DNA of 64,000 nt from an uncultured Gammaproteobacteria bacterium (GTDB taxonomy: Bacteria; Pseudomonadota; Gammaproteobacteria; Pseudomonadales; Pseudohongiellaceae). The stretch is taken from assembly GCA_937898685.1 (NCBI GenBank), contig CALEJT010000076.1, positions 39,717 through 103,716 on the forward strand. The letters are read 5' to 3'. Position 1 is the first letter of the stretch; the number at the start of each line of letters is the position of its first letter. The translations under genes and the position numbers were made by a program. The notes under the pieces were generated by a model. The model was not told the origin of the DNA, did not search any database, and saw only the letters and a list, made by a program, of their open reading frames with translations. Positions 8,671 to 20,338 of the stretch are shown here, piece after piece.

Positions 8671-9828
8671 TTATTCGGCGGCCTGCTGGATCTGCAGGAT
8701 TTCCACCGGGGTCACCATGTCGCCAACGCTGTTACCGAGCGCGTTACGCTCGAACGTGATCACGGCTGCCAGCTGCACGGGGTTCAACAAGCCGCCGTAA
8801 GCAGCCATGGCAGTGCCCGGGCGACCATTGAGAACGATGTTGATGTGCTCTTCGATCGGACCGGTGGTGATCGGGCTGCCAGTCAGTGCCGGGAAGGCGG
8901 GCGGCAGGCCCTGACCATTGGCCTGGTGACATGCGACGCAGAAGGTGGTGTATACGGTCTGGCCCTCGGCTACGAGCTGCTCCAGAGTCCAATCCTGGTT
9001 GGCCATTTCAGCGATGGCAGCGGCGGCAGCCTGTTTCTCAGCAAACCAGGCTTCGAATTCGGCGGGTTCTACGGCATTTACTACGACGGGCATGAAGCCG
9101 TGCAGCTGGCCGCAGAGCTCGGTGCACTGACCGCGGTAAACGCCAGGCTGTTCGACTTTGACCCAGGATTCGTTGATGAAGCCGGGGATGGCGTCTTTCT
9201 TCAGAGCGAACTCCGGAATCCACCAGGAGTGGATCACGTCGGCGGAGGTCAGCAGGAAACGAACTTTGGTGTTGGTCGGGATGACCAGCGGCTCATCCAC
9301 TTCGAGCAGGTAGTTTTCACCTTTCTCTACTTGGTTGTAGATCTGCTCGTCGGGGGTGGACAGGTTGCTGAAGAAAGCAACTTCTTCGCCTTCTTCGGTG
9401 AGATAGCGATACTGCCAACGCCACTGATAACCAGTGATCAGGATGTCGAGTTCGGACTCGGAGGCATCGTAGACCTGAGTCAGAACCTTGGTGGCGGGGA
9501 TCGCCATGCCGATCAGAATCAGGAAGGGGATCGCGGTCCAGATGATTTCAGCCTTGGTGCTGTGGTGGAAGGTGGCCGGAACGGCACCTTTGGACTTGCG
9601 ATACTTGATCAGAGAGAAAATCAGTACGCCGTATACGACCACACCGATGGCCACACAGATCCACACGATGGTCATGTGCAGCTGGTGGGTGGCGCGGCTG
9701 ATCTCGGTCACACCTTCAGGCATGTTCATGCCGGCCGCCAGGCCCAGTACGGGCAGCATCGTCGCCAGAACGGCCAGCGCGGCTCTCGACCAGAGTTTGT
9801 TTACCGTCTTCTTGATAGTAGGCAGCAT
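8671..9828 (-). CDS. ctaC: cytochrome c oxidase subunit II with fused cytochrome c domain
   Basis: Subunit II accepts electrons at its CuA centre. I choose ATG 9828 (MLPTIKKTV) with GGAG upstream, giving 385 residues; the frame stays open upstream but that part is unlike the family. After a signal peptide come two membrane helices (about 52-72 and 96-112). The cupredoxin domain carries the CuA ligands His200, Cys235, Cys239, His243 and Met246. A C-terminal class I cytochrome c domain follows, with Cys297-x-x-Cys300-His301 and a probable axial Met341. The fusion resembles caa3-type enzymes. It is the first gene of the structural operon. Confidence 0.95.
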   Translation of the reverse strand: MLPTIKKTVNKLWSRAALAVLATMLPVLGLAAGMNMPEGVTEISRATHQLHMTIVWICVAIGVVVYGVLIFSLIKYRKSKGAVPATFHHSTKAEIIWTAIPFLILIGMAIPATKVLTQVYDASESELDILITGYQWRWQYRYLTEEGEEVAFFSNLSTPDEQIYNQVEKGENYLLEVDEPLVIPTNTKVRFLLTSADVIHSWWIPEFALKKDAIPGFINESWVKVEQPGVYRGQCTELCGQLHGFMPVVVNAVEPAEFEAWFAEKQAAAAAIAEMANQDWTLEQLVAEGQTVYTTFCVACHQANGQGLPPAFPALTGSPITTGPIEEHINIVLNGRPGTAMAAYGGLLNPVQLAAVITFERNALGNSVGDMVTPVEILQIQQAAE

Positions 9829-10079
9829 CCGCCGTATCTCCACATCACATCTGAATCTGAACTTTGGAATTCGCGCAGCCCGGGCGCACGAAACCGGCCT
9901 CCTCCCTTTCCCGCCGTTTTTCTCGCAAAAGCGAAGCAAGCCGGCCATGGCCCGCACGGGTTGTGCTCAACAGGAGCTCTCAGGAGAGACCACTATTCAA
10001 TGCTGACTCGAGCATTGAAGTTTTAGTGCCATAACTGACTTTCGGAAGCTTGGTGTGGGGAGTGCAAAGGCTGCCCGCC

Positions 10080-10107
10080 GACTACACTGCTTGGACTACA
10101 CTGCTTG
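10080..10107. repeat. perfect 14-bp tandem duplication
   Basis: GACTACACTGCTTG occurs twice head to tail (10080-10093 and 10094-10107). It lies in the presumed 5' leader of the oxidase operon. Confidence 0.9.
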
Positions 10108-10173
10108 GCTCCGAACAGTGGTCTTCACATCACCAGATGATCAAGACCAGTCCCAGTCCGCTAAAGCGCGCGC

Positions 10174-10204
10174 ATTATAACAACATTATTCCCAGGGGTG
10201 TCAT
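10174..10204 (-). promoter_or_regulatory. candidate sigma-70 promoter for the ctaC operon
   Basis: On the minus strand, ATGACA (plus 10199-10204), a 19-base spacer, then TATAAT (plus 10174-10179). The -10 is perfect and the -35 has one mismatch, but the spacer is long. Transcription from here would give a leader of about 340 bases. Confidence 0.4.
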
Positions 10205-10354
10205 CCTCGAAAGACCCTTTAACGACGATGGAAGGCTTTTTTCCGGTACTTTTTTGGATTTCGATCAAGGCTCTTCGGTACCGCAGCACTTTTCGTTGTG
10301 ACGCTGTGAACCTCGCAGCTAGAATTCCGGGACCTTCCGAACAGGGTAGCCCAC

Positions 10355-10900
10355 ATGACCGTCCGCTCTTATCTGGATCACTTCCCCACCATGGGGGACC
10401 GCGTATTCGTCGACGAAAGTGCCGTGGTGATCGGCCGAGTGTCGATCGGCGAAGACTCTTCCGTATGGCCGACTTCGGTATTGCGCGGCGACGTGCATGA
10501 CATCCGGATCGGCGCGCGCACCAATATTCAGGACGGTTCCGTGTTGCATTGCACCTCTCCCGAATCCGATCCGCCACATGGATATGGTCTTACCGTCGGC
10601 AACGACGTCACGGTGGGGCATCGTGTGATCCTGCACGGCTGCACCATCGGCAACTTCGTGCTGATCGGCATGGGTGCCATCGTGATGGATGGAGCTGTAG
10701 TGGAAGACGAGGTGATCGTTGGTGCCGGCAGCGTGGTCACGCCCGGCAAGGTGCTGACGAAGGGCGGACTCTACGTGGGCTCACCTGCGAAACGCGTACG
10801 CGATCTGCGTCCCGAAGAACTGGAATTCCTGCGCTACAGCGCGAAGCACTACGTGAAGCTCAAAGACCTGCACCTGCGTGCCTCGCACCAGATAATGTAG
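10355..10900 (+). CDS. gamma-class carbonic anhydrase-like hexapeptide protein (YrdA family)
   Basis: The 181-residue protein is a left-handed beta-helix of hexapeptide repeats, with turns such as IGRVSIGEDSSVW, TIGNFVLIGMGA and VIVGAGSVV. Histidines in LHCTSPES, VGHRVILHGC match the zinc ligands of the family, which forms trimers. Many members bind metal but their carbonic anhydrase activity is unproven, so the reaction is uncertain. Start ATG at 10355 with CAGGGTAG upstream. It converges on aroE with only 8 bases between the stops, an arrangement also known near aroE in other gammaproteobacteria. Confidence 0.9.
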   Translation: MTVRSYLDHFPTMGDRVFVDESAVVIGRVSIGEDSSVWPTSVLRGDVHDIRIGARTNIQDGSVLHCTSPESDPPHGYGLTVGNDVTVGHRVILHGCTIGNFVLIGMGAIVMDGAVVEDEVIVGAGSVVTPGKVLTKGGLYVGSPAKRVRDLRPEELEFLRYSAKHYVKLKDLHLRASHQIM

Positions 10901-10908
10901 TTCGCGCT

Positions 10909-11724
10909 TCAGCTGCGCAGCGCCGCAAGCACTTCCGCAGTATCCGGACGCACGCCACGCCAGAGCAGAAACGCTTCCGCCGCCTGTTCCACCAACATGC
11001 CGAGCCCATCGAGGGCTCGTGCTGCACCATGTTGCTCTGCCCAACGACAGAAAATCGTGGGCTCCTTCGCGTACATCAGGTCGTAGCACCAGGCGTCTGA
11101 TGCCAGGAGATCATCCGGCAGAGAAGGCAAGTCTCCAGCAAGACTCGCGGAAGTGGCATTGAGCACCCAATCGAATTGCTGACCTGCCAGTGCCGCAAAG
11201 CCGCATGCGCTCACCTCGCCGTGAGGTGAGAACAGTTCCGCGAGCTCCTGCGCCTTGCTTTCCGTACGGTTGGCGACCACGACGCGTTGCGGCTCTTCCT
11301 GTAACAAAGGCAAGAGAATGCCGCGCGTCGCGCCGCCAGCACCGAGCACCAACACGCGTTTGCCACGCAACACTCCTCCGGCATTCACCGTCAGATCACG
11401 GATCAAACCCGGACCATCGGTGTTGTGTCCTTCGAGTTTGCCGTCTTCATTGCGCAACAGTGTGTTGACGGCTCCCGCCAATTCCGCGCCGGGAGAGCGC
11501 ACTTCGGCCAACTCCCATGCTTCCTGCTTGAAGGGCACGGTGATGTTGAGGCCCTTGCCGCCGCCAGCGAAAAAACTCGTGACGGCGCGCTTGAATCCAT
11601 CCAGGGGTACGAGCAGCGCGTCGTACTCGAGATCCTGATCGAGCTGACGCGCAAACATCGAATGAATGAAGGGAGATTTGCTGTGTGCGATGGGATTGCC
11701 CATCACTGCGTAACGATCGGTCAT
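10909..11724 (-). CDS. aroE: shikimate dehydrogenase
   Basis: AroE reduces 3-dehydroshikimate to shikimate with NADPH, step four of the chorismate pathway. The 271-residue length is typical. The substrate-binding part begins with YAVMGNPIAHSKSPFIH, and the catalytic lysine motif is NITVPFK (about residues 60-66). The NTDGPG segment supplies the conserved aspartate. The NADP-binding loop is VLGAGGATRGI with VANRTESKA after it. Start ATG at 11724. It lies 44 bases downstream of hemF on the same strand. Confidence 0.96.
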   Translation of the reverse strand: MTDRYAVMGNPIAHSKSPFIHSMFARQLDQDLEYDALLVPLDGFKRAVTSFFAGGGKGLNITVPFKQEAWELAEVRSPGAELAGAVNTLLRNEDGKLEGHNTDGPGLIRDLTVNAGGVLRGKRVLVLGAGGATRGILLPLLQEEPQRVVVANRTESKAQELAELFSPHGEVSACGFAALAGQQFDWVLNATSASLAGDLPSLPDDLLASDAWCYDLMYAKEPTIFCRWAEQHGAARALDGLGMLVEQAAEAFLLWRGVRPDTAEVLAALRS

Positions 11725-11768
11725 GATTGGCTCGCGGTGAAGTCAGCGGCGCGAAGTGCGCCGCTCGT

Positions 11769-13891
<2,123 letters not shown>

Positions 13892-14111
13892 CACGGGCTC
13901 GTCCCTGGTGAGCACAAGGAAGGCCGCCGCCTTGAATCGGCTCACGGCGCAACCACATTAGTCGGGCGTGCCCTGGTATAGTGCACGCTTGACTTCCGCG
14001 CCAATAACGCTTGGATTAATACTATTCCCTGGTTTAGGTCCCGAAGTTGATGCCGTAACATCCGGTACGGATTTGGCGTATCATTTCGGGCCCGTCGTCG
14101 GCGATGCACCC

Positions 14112-14627
14112 ATGAGCTTACTCACCATCCTCGAATACCCAGATCTGCGCCTGCGCAAGCGTGCCGCCGTGGTTCAGCCGGAGCAGATCAATGATTCGCT
14201 GCGTCAGACCATCGACGACATGTTCGAGACCATGTATGCCGCCAACGGCATTGGTCTGGCCGCGACCCAGGTGGACATCCACCTGCGTGTGATCGTGCTC
14301 GACGTATCGGAAGAGCGGAACTCTCCCATGGCCTTCATCAATCCCGAGATCGAGGTGCTCGATCCCGAGCCCATGGGTTACGAAGAAGGTTGTCTCTCCG
14401 TTCCCGGCTACTACGACCTCGTCACCCGTCCGCGCCGTATCAGGGTGAAAGCCCTCGACCGCGATGGTCAGCCCATCGAAATGGAAGCCGAAGGTCTTCT
14501 GGCCGTGTGCTTGCAACACGAGTGCGACCACCTCGACGGCAAACTCTTCGTCGACTACCTCTCCATCCTCAAGCGTCAGCGCATCAAGCACAAATTGCTG
14601 AAGGACAAGAAGCAGAAGGTTGGCTGA
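14112..14627 (+). CDS. def: peptide deformylase
   Basis: Def removes the formyl group from the N-terminal methionine of new proteins. The start ATG at 14112 ([11 protein letters not shown]) gives 171 residues; the frame stays open upstream without conserved sequence. The three metal-site motifs are complete: GIGLAATQ at 46-53, EGCLS at 92-96 and HECDH at 136-140, giving Cys94, His136, His140 and catalytic Glu137. It is the first gene of def-fmt-rsmB-trkA, pairing removal of the formyl group with its addition by Fmt. Its promoter must lie in the 220 bases shared with dprA. Confidence 0.97.
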   Translation: MSLLTILEYPDLRLRKRAAVVQPEQINDSLRQTIDDMFETMYAANGIGLAATQVDIHLRVIVLDVSEERNSPMAFINPEIEVLDPEPMGYEEGCLSVPGYYDLVTRPRRIRVKALDRDGQPIEMEAEGLLAVCLQHECDHLDGKLFVDYLSILKRQRIKHKLLKDKKQKVG

Positions 14628-14677
14628 GGCCACAGCAGCTGGTAGAAAGCCTGCTTCCTCATCGACTCGTCCTATTC

Positions 14678-15658
14678 ATGAATTCCTCTCTCCGCATCGT
14701 CTTCGCTGGGACGCCCCAGTTTGCTGCCGAGCAGCTGCGCGCAATTCTCGAAGCCGGTTTCACGGTAGTCGGCGCTTACTCTCAACCCGATCGTCCCACT
14801 GGCCGCGGCAAGAAATTGTTGCCCACACCAGTGAAGGCCTTGGCGGAACAGCATGGCATCCCAGTGTTTCAACCACTGTCGCTGAAAAATGAAGCAGCAG
14901 AGCAACAGCTGCGCGAGCTGCAGCCTGATGTGATGGTGGTGGTGGCCTATGGCCTCTTGTTGCCGCCCGCGATTCTGGCCCTGCCCAAGTACGGCTGTCT
15001 CAACGTGCACGCCTCTCTGCTGCCACGTTGGCGTGGTGCGGCGCCGATCGAACGTGCCATCCTCGCGCGCGACGCCGAAAGTGGTGTGTGCATCATGCAG
15101 ATGGATGCCGGGCTCGACACCGGCCCCGTGCTCGCTACTCGCCGCACGCCAATTACCGAAGAAGACACCAGCGAAACGTTGACGCAGCGTCTTTGCGACC
15201 TCGGCGCCGAAGCCTTGATCGACGTGCTCGAGCACATCGCGCAGGGCAATCCGCCGCCCGCGGTGCCACAAAGTTCCGAAGGCGTGCTCTACGCCGCCAA
15301 GATCCAAAAGCAGGAAGCCCTGATCGATTGGAGCAAGAGCGCCGCCGACATTGCCGCGCAGACACGCGCCTTCTATCCGCGCGTTCCAGCCTTCACCTTC
15401 CACCACGGCGCGCGGCTACGCCTTCTGAAGGCGAAGGCCTTGCCGAGCACTGCTTCAGCGGAGCCGGGCAGGATTACCAGAGTAAGTGATCACTCTTTCG
15501 TCGTTGCCTGTGGTGAAGGCGCACTTGAAGTGAGCGAAGTCCAGCTTGAGGGCAAGAACGCCGTGAGCTTCGCCGCTCTGCGCAACGGTCATCCGGACTA
15601 CATCGTGCAGGGACAGCGACTGGGCGAGGCTCCCGCGCCGGTGGCTCATGGCAGCTGA
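14678..15658 (+). CDS. fmt: methionyl-tRNA formyltransferase
   Basis: Fmt formylates the initiator Met-tRNA using 10-formyltetrahydrofolate. The start ATG at 14678 (MNSSLRIVFAGTPQFAA) gives 326 residues. The N-terminal Rossmann domain carries the HASLLPRWRGAAPI motif and the MQMDAGLDTGPVL block of the family, with the catalytic asparagine and histidine in NVHASLLP. The C-terminal OB-like domain follows. It lies 50 bases after def, and its stop overlaps the rsmB start by 11 bases, which suggests translational coupling. Confidence 0.97.
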   Translation: MNSSLRIVFAGTPQFAAEQLRAILEAGFTVVGAYSQPDRPTGRGKKLLPTPVKALAEQHGIPVFQPLSLKNEAAEQQLRELQPDVMVVVAYGLLLPPAILALPKYGCLNVHASLLPRWRGAAPIERAILARDAESGVCIMQMDAGLDTGPVLATRRTPITEEDTSETLTQRLCDLGAEALIDVLEHIAQGNPPPAVPQSSEGVLYAAKIQKQEALIDWSKSAADIAAQTRAFYPRVPAFTFHHGARLRLLKAKALPSTASAEPGRITRVSDHSFVVACGEGALEVSEVQLEGKNAVSFAALRNGHPDYIVQGQRLGEAPAPVAHGS

Positions 15659-16940
15659 ACTTCACAGTCTCTACTGCCGCACCCTGCTCGGCATCCGGCA
15701 GGGACGGGGATCGTTGAATTCCTGGCTGGATGCCGAAACCAAGCGTGAGCTCGGTGCCGATGCCGCGCGTTTGCAGGCCTGGTGCTATGGCGTCTGCCGC
15801 TGGTATCACCGCCTCGATGCCATGGCCGCACGACTGCTCGAAAAGCCGCTGCGCAACAAGGATCAGGACATCCACTTTCTGATTTTGCTCGGGCTCTATC
15901 AACTGCAATTCATGCGCACACCCGCTCACGCGGTACTGAACGAAACCGTTGCGGCGGCCGAAGCATTGCGCAAACCCTGGGCGAAGAACCTGATCAATGC
16001 CGTGCTGCGCGAGGCACAGCGTTCGCAAGAGACCTTGCTGGAACAGAGCAAGAAGGATTACAGCCACTGGTTCTCGCATCCCGATTGGCTGTTGCAACAA
16101 CTCAAACGCGACTGGCCCAAGCATTACCGCGAGATACTCGAGGCCAACAACGAACCGGCGCCCATGACCTTGCGCGTGAACCGGCGAATGAGTACTTGCG
16201 ACTCCTATCTGCAGGAGCTTGCTGCTGCCGGCATTGCAGCAAGTGCCGATCCTTTGAGTCCACAAGGTGTGCTGCTGGCTCAACCTTGTGAGGTGCGATC
16301 TCTACCTGGCTTCGCGGAAGGGAAGGTGAGTGTGCAGGACGCAGCCTCCCAGCTCGTGGCGGAGGTACTTCCAGTATCAGGAACGCAGCGCGTGCTCGAT
16401 GCCTGCTGTGCGCCGGGCGGCAAGACTTGCGCCTTGCTTGAAGCTCATCCAGAGCTCGATGTCATCGCTCTCGATGTCGACGCATCACGCTTGCAACGTG
16501 TTCACGACAATCTTTCACGGCTGCGCTTGAGTGCTTCAGTAGCGCAGGGCGACATCTCGCAGCAGCACGCCTTCGAACCAGCAAGTTTCGATGCAATCCT
16601 GCTCGACGTTCCCTGTTCGGGTACGGGCGTGATTCGCCGTCACCCCGACATCAAATTGTTGCGCACGCCCGCCGAAGTGGCTGGACTCGTGGAGAAGCAA
16701 CGCGCTTTGCTAGAAGCAGCATGGCCTTTGCTGCGCGAAGGCGGTTATCTGCTCTATTCGACCTGTTCCGTGCTGCGTGCCGAAAACGATGAACAGATTG
16801 CAGCTTTCGTCGCCGCACATCCGACAGCGCAAGTCTTGCCTCCGGAACTACCTGGCGCCATGCGCTCCGAAGTCGGCACGCAGCTCTTCCCGCAGGTAGG
16901 TGGGCATGATGGCTTCTACTATGCATTGCTGCGCAAATAG
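15648..16940 (+). CDS. rsmB: 16S rRNA m5C967 methyltransferase RsmB
   Basis: RsmB methylates cytosine 967 of 16S rRNA with S-adenosylmethionine. The 430-residue protein has an N-terminal NusB-like RNA-binding domain (about 1-140) and a C-terminal methyltransferase domain. The SAM-binding segment is LDACCAPGGKTC. The two catalytic cysteines lie in DVPCSGTGVIRRHPD and LLYSTCSVL. Start ATG at 15648, inside the end of fmt. The gene is also called sun. Trans-acting genes of translation (def, fmt, rsmB) are thus read as one unit, ending with trkA. Confidence 0.96.
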   Translation: MAAELHSLYCRTLLGIRQGRGSLNSWLDAETKRELGADAARLQAWCYGVCRWYHRLDAMAARLLEKPLRNKDQDIHFLILLGLYQLQFMRTPAHAVLNETVAAAEALRKPWAKNLINAVLREAQRSQETLLEQSKKDYSHWFSHPDWLLQQLKRDWPKHYREILEANNEPAPMTLRVNRRMSTCDSYLQELAAAGIAASADPLSPQGVLLAQPCEVRSLPGFAEGKVSVQDAASQLVAEVLPVSGTQRVLDACCAPGGKTCALLEAHPELDVIALDVDASRLQRVHDNLSRLRLSASVAQGDISQQHAFEPASFDAILLDVPCSGTGVIRRHPDIKLLRTPAEVAGLVEKQRALLEAAWPLLREGGYLLYSTCSVLRAENDEQIAAFVAAHPTAQVLPPELPGAMRSEVGTQLFPQVGGHDGFYYALLRK

Positions 16941-16977
16941 GAAAGAATGCGGCTCCCGCCTGGGATGAGACTTCACC

Positions 16978-18351
16978 ATGAAAATCCTGATTCTCGGGGC
17001 CAATAATGTCGGCGCCGCTCTAGCGGATCATCTCTCGAGGGAAACCAACGACATCACCGTCATCGATCCCGATGCCGATGCCTTGAGAGCGCTGAAGGAA
17101 AAGTTCGACATCGGCACCGTCGTCGGCCAGCCCTCTTTTCCCGATGTGCTCAAGCGTGCCGGCGCCGACGATGCCGACATGCTGATCTGCGTCACGGACA
17201 GTGACGAAGTGAACCTCGTGGCCTGCGAAGTGGCGTGGACGCTGTTTCGCACGCCGAAGAAGATCTGCCGCCTGCGTTCGAATTCCTATGTCAACGTAGA
17301 AAAGCTCTTCGGCAATGAAGCCATTCCGATCGATGTGGTGATCAGCCCCGAGCAGATCGTCTCGCGCAGCATCAAGAATCTCATCGAATTGCCCGGCTCA
17401 TTGCAGGTACTCGACTTCGCCAAGGGCAAGATCCAATTGGTTGCGGTATGTGCAGAGAGAGGCGGCCCCTTGGTGGGACGTGAATTGCGCTGTCTGCGCG
17501 AACACATGCCCAACATCGACACACGCGTTGCCGCAATCTTCCGCCAGAATCGTCCGATCCTGCCGCAAGGCGACACCGTCATCGAAGCCTATGACGAAGT
17601 GTTCTTCATCGCCGCACGCGATCACATCCGCCACGTGATGAGTGAACTGCGTCCTGTCGACAAGCCCTACAAGCGCATCATGATCGCCGGCGGTGGCAAC
17701 ATCGGCGAACGGTTGGCGCAGGCGGTGGAAGGCAGCTTCCGCACCAAGTTGATCGAATCGAATCCACATCGCTGCGAAGTACTCGCGGAAAAGCTGCGCT
17801 TCACCACCGTGCTCAACGGCGATGCTTCCGACCATGAAATGTTGTTGGAAGAGGGCATCGAAGACACCGACGTCTATCTCGCTCTCACCAACAACGACGA
17901 AACCAACATCATGTCGTCGATGCTCGCCAAGCGCATGGGTGCAGCACGTGTGATGACGCTGATTTCCAATCCCGCCTATGTTGATCTGGTGCAGGGCAGT
18001 GAAGTGGACATCGCCATTTCACCGCAGCAGGCGACGATCGGTAGTTTGCTGACACACGTGCGGCGAGGTGACGTCGCTGCCGTGCATTCCTTGCGCCGCG
18101 GCGCAGCAGAAGCTCTCGAAGCCATTGCGCATGGCGACAAGAACACTTCGAAAGTGGTGGGTCGTAAATTGGGGGATATTTCGCTGCCGCAGGGCGCGAC
18201 GATCGGCGCCATTCTGCGTGGCGACAAGGTGCTGATCGCGCACGACAACGTCGTGGTGGAAAGCGGCGACCACGTCATCATGTTCCTGATGGACAAGAGC
18301 CGCATCCCAGAAGTGGAACGTCTGTTCCAAGTTGGCTTTACCTTCTTCTGA
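16978..18351 (+). CDS. trkA: Trk potassium uptake regulatory subunit TrkA
   Basis: TrkA is the cytosolic nucleotide-binding subunit that gates the TrkH/TrkG potassium channel. The 457-residue protein has two copies of an RCK unit. The first Rossmann motif is [15 protein letters not shown] at residues 4-18, and the second is [13 protein letters not shown] near residue 233. Each is followed by a smaller C-terminal subdomain. This duplicated form is typical of Gammaproteobacteria. No trkH gene lies in the window. Start ATG at 16978, 37 bases after rsmB; the stop faces that of lpxL only 9 bases away. Confidence 0.96.
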   Translation: MKILILGANNVGAALADHLSRETNDITVIDPDADALRALKEKFDIGTVVGQPSFPDVLKRAGADDADMLICVTDSDEVNLVACEVAWTLFRTPKKICRLRSNSYVNVEKLFGNEAIPIDVVISPEQIVSRSIKNLIELPGSLQVLDFAKGKIQLVAVCAERGGPLVGRELRCLREHMPNIDTRVAAIFRQNRPILPQGDTVIEAYDEVFFIAARDHIRHVMSELRPVDKPYKRIMIAGGGNIGERLAQAVEGSFRTKLIESNPHRCEVLAEKLRFTTVLNGDASDHEMLLEEGIEDTDVYLALTNNDETNIMSSMLAKRMGAARVMTLISNPAYVDLVQGSEVDIAISPQQATIGSLLTHVRRGDVAAVHSLRRGAAEALEAIAHGDKNTSKVVGRKLGDISLPQGATIGAILRGDKVLIAHDNVVVESGDHVIMFLMDKSRIPEVERLFQVGFTFF

Positions 18352-18360
18352 GCCGATACA

Positions 18361-19245
18361 TCACGCGCGATAGGGCGAGCTCATTCCTTCCGGTTGACGC
18401 TTGTAGCGCTTGTATTCCCAGGCATATTGCTCCGGTGTCTTGCGCACCAGGGTTTCCACCGTGCGGTTGAGCCCGGTAAGAGCTTCGACCAAGTCCGAGG
18501 AATAGATGGAGCCATCGGGCTCGATCATCTCGATCTCGAAACCCTTCTCGGTTCGGCGTACCACACCCACCAAGATGCGGGCGCCGGTCTTCTGCGCCAG
18601 ACGATTCACCAAGGTCATGGTCAAGGCCGGGCGATTGAAGAAAGGCGCAAACTCGCCGCTTTCATCCGGCGGCACCTGATCGGGCAGGATGCCTACTACT
18701 TCCCCGGCACGCAGCGCGCGCAACAACATGCTCACGCCTTGCTTGTCGGTGGCCACCATGTTGGCACCCGTGCGGCTGCGCGCCTTGTAGATCACTTCCG
18801 CGATGCGCGGATCCGAGGGCGGTTGAAACAATTGATGCGTCTGCCCGAGACCACAGGTGTTGAGCCACAGACCGAAGAGCTCCCAGTTGCCGAGGTGAGG
18901 CGAGCACAGCACTACACCCTTGCCGCTCTCGGCACCCGCCTTGAGTAAGTCGAAACCGATCACCCGCTCGATGGAGGCGAGCGCCCGCTCCGGTGGCCAT
19001 AACCAGGTGCTGCCGGCCTCGCAGATGGCCTTGAAGGTTTGACGCAGGCTGGCATGGGCCAGTTTGCGGCGCTCTTCTTCCGACAATTCCGGGAAGGCGA
19101 TGGCCAGATTGGTGTGGGTGGTTTTGGCCATGCGGGTATTGGCCAGGAAGGCGATGTCACCACACAGGGTTCCCAGGCGACGTTGCCAGCTCAGGGGCAG
19201 GAGGGCCAGAAAGCGGAGGAGAGCCAGAATCAGGGTCGATTTCAT
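18361..19245 (-). CDS. lpxL: lysophospholipid-type acyltransferase, lipid A lauroyl/myristoyl transferase family
   Basis: The family adds secondary acyl chains to Kdo-lipid A at the inner membrane. The 294-residue protein begins with a hydrophobic anchor (about 3-20). The catalytic His-x4-Glu motif is SPHLGNWE (about residues 114-121), and the PDQVPPDESG block with FNRPALT is typical of the family. It could act as LpxL, LpxM or the palmitoleoyl form, which cannot be told apart here; the symbol is tentative. It is divergent from glyQ. A similar acyltransferase lies near glyQ in Pseudomonas. Confidence 0.85.
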   Translation of the reverse strand: MKSTLILALLRFLALLPLSWQRRLGTLCGDIAFLANTRMAKTTHTNLAIAFPELSEEERRKLAHASLRQTFKAICEAGSTWLWPPERALASIERVIGFDLLKAGAESGKGVVLCSPHLGNWELFGLWLNTCGLGQTHQLFQPPSDPRIAEVIYKARSRTGANMVATDKQGVSMLLRALRAGEVVGILPDQVPPDESGEFAPFFNRPALTMTLVNRLAQKTGARILVGVVRRTEKGFEIEMIEPDGSIYSSDLVEALTGLNRTVETLVRKTPEQYAWEYKRYKRQPEGMSSPYRA

Positions 19246-19396
19246 GAAACGAACGTGAGGAGAACAACTGCTAGCAGGTCGCGCACACCGGGAGACATCT
19301 CGCCATGTTCGGACCTTTTCAGGATAATAGACGACTTTTTCATTCCCGCGCGCCTAAGCGCAATAGTACCCGAAGCCGCTCAGTCTGGAGTCCTTT

Positions 19397-20338
19397 TTGA
19401 CCACCTCAGTTGACGTTTCCACCTTTCAGGGCCTGATCCTGGCCCTGCAACAGTTTTGGGCCGAGCGCGGTTGCGTGCTCATACAGCCGCTCGACCTCGA
19501 AGTGGGTGCCGGCACCTTCCACACCGCCACCTTCCTGCGCGCCATTGGTCCGGAAAGCTGGAATACGGCCTACGTGCAGCCCTGCCGTCGTCCGACGGAC
19601 AGCCGCTACGGCGAGAACCCGATGCGCCTGCAGCACTATTACCAGTTCCAGGTGATCCTCAAGCCTTCGCCGCTGAACATCCAGGAGCTCTATCTGGACT
19701 CGCTGCGCCATCTCGGCATCGACACCAGCATCCACGACATCCGCTTCGTGGAGGACAACTGGGAATCGCCGACCCTCGGCGCCTGGGGCTTGGGTTGGGA
19801 AGTGTGGCTCAACGGCATGGAGGTGACGCAGTTCACCTACTTCCAGCAGGTGGGTGGCCTGGAGTGCTATCCGGTGAGCGGCGAGATCACCTATGGTCTA
19901 GAGCGCATCGCGATGTATCTGCAGAACAAGAACAGCATCTTCGACATCGTGTGGGCGCACACGCCCAACGGCACCGTCACCTACGGCGACGTGTTCCATC
20001 AGAACGAAGTCGAGATGTCGGCGTATAACTTCGAGCACGCCAACACCGACAACCTGTTCCAGTATTTCAATCAGTGCGAAGCCGAATGCCAGAAGCTGAT
20101 CGCGGCCAAACTGGTACTGCCGGCCTACGAACAAGTGCTGAAGGCATCGCACTACTTCAACCTGCTCGATGCGCGCTCGGCCATTTCGGTCACCGAGCGT
20201 CAACGCTACATCCTGCGCGTGCGCACGCTGGCGCGCGAGGTCGCCCAGGCCTACTACGAATCCAGAGCACGACTCGGCTTCCCCTTGGCACCCGAAGCCC
20301 TGCGGCAGGAATGTCTGGAGAAATTCAACAATGCTTAA
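19397..20338 (+). CDS. glyQ: glycine-tRNA ligase alpha subunit
   Basis: GlyQ is the catalytic subunit of the tetrameric bacterial glycyl-tRNA synthetase. The start is TTG at 19397, supported by GGAG six bases upstream; no ATG or GTG lies between it and the conserved [13 protein letters not shown]. The protein has 313 residues, close to the E. coli 303. Class II motifs are visible: [17 protein letters not shown], the motif-3-like [10 protein letters not shown], and YFQQVGG. Its stop overlaps the glyS start by 8 bases. The rare start codon may keep expression modest. Confidence 0.96.
   Translation: MTTSVDVSTFQGLILALQQFWAERGCVLIQPLDLEVGAGTFHTATFLRAIGPESWNTAYVQPCRRPTDSRYGENPMRLQHYYQFQVILKPSPLNIQELYLDSLRHLGIDTSIHDIRFVEDNWESPTLGAWGLGWEVWLNGMEVTQFTYFQQVGGLECYPVSGEITYGLERIAMYLQNKNSIFDIVWAHTPNGTVTYGDVFHQNEVEMSAYNFEHANTDNLFQYFNQCEAECQKLIAAKLVLPAYEQVLKASHYFNLLDARSAISVTERQRYILRVRTLAREVAQAYYESRARLGFPLAPEALRQECLEKFNNA

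Larger units (their letters stand above)
9829..10354. other. 526-bp divergent intergenic region between ctaC and the carbonic-anhydrase-like gene
   Basis: No convincing gene lies here. It must hold the promoters of the leftward oxidase operon and the rightward gene at 10355. I see a candidate minus-strand promoter (10174-10204), a 14-bp tandem duplication (10080-10107) and a leader of about 340 bases before ctaC if that promoter is used. Short open frames in the region have no recognisable features. Confidence 0.6.

Noticed and set aside
6992..8800. Plus-strand open frame of 602 codons over ctaD
   Set aside because: It lies opposite ctaD, whose sequence has clear family motifs. The frame is rich in His, Glu and Arg with no family features and is a shadow of high GC.
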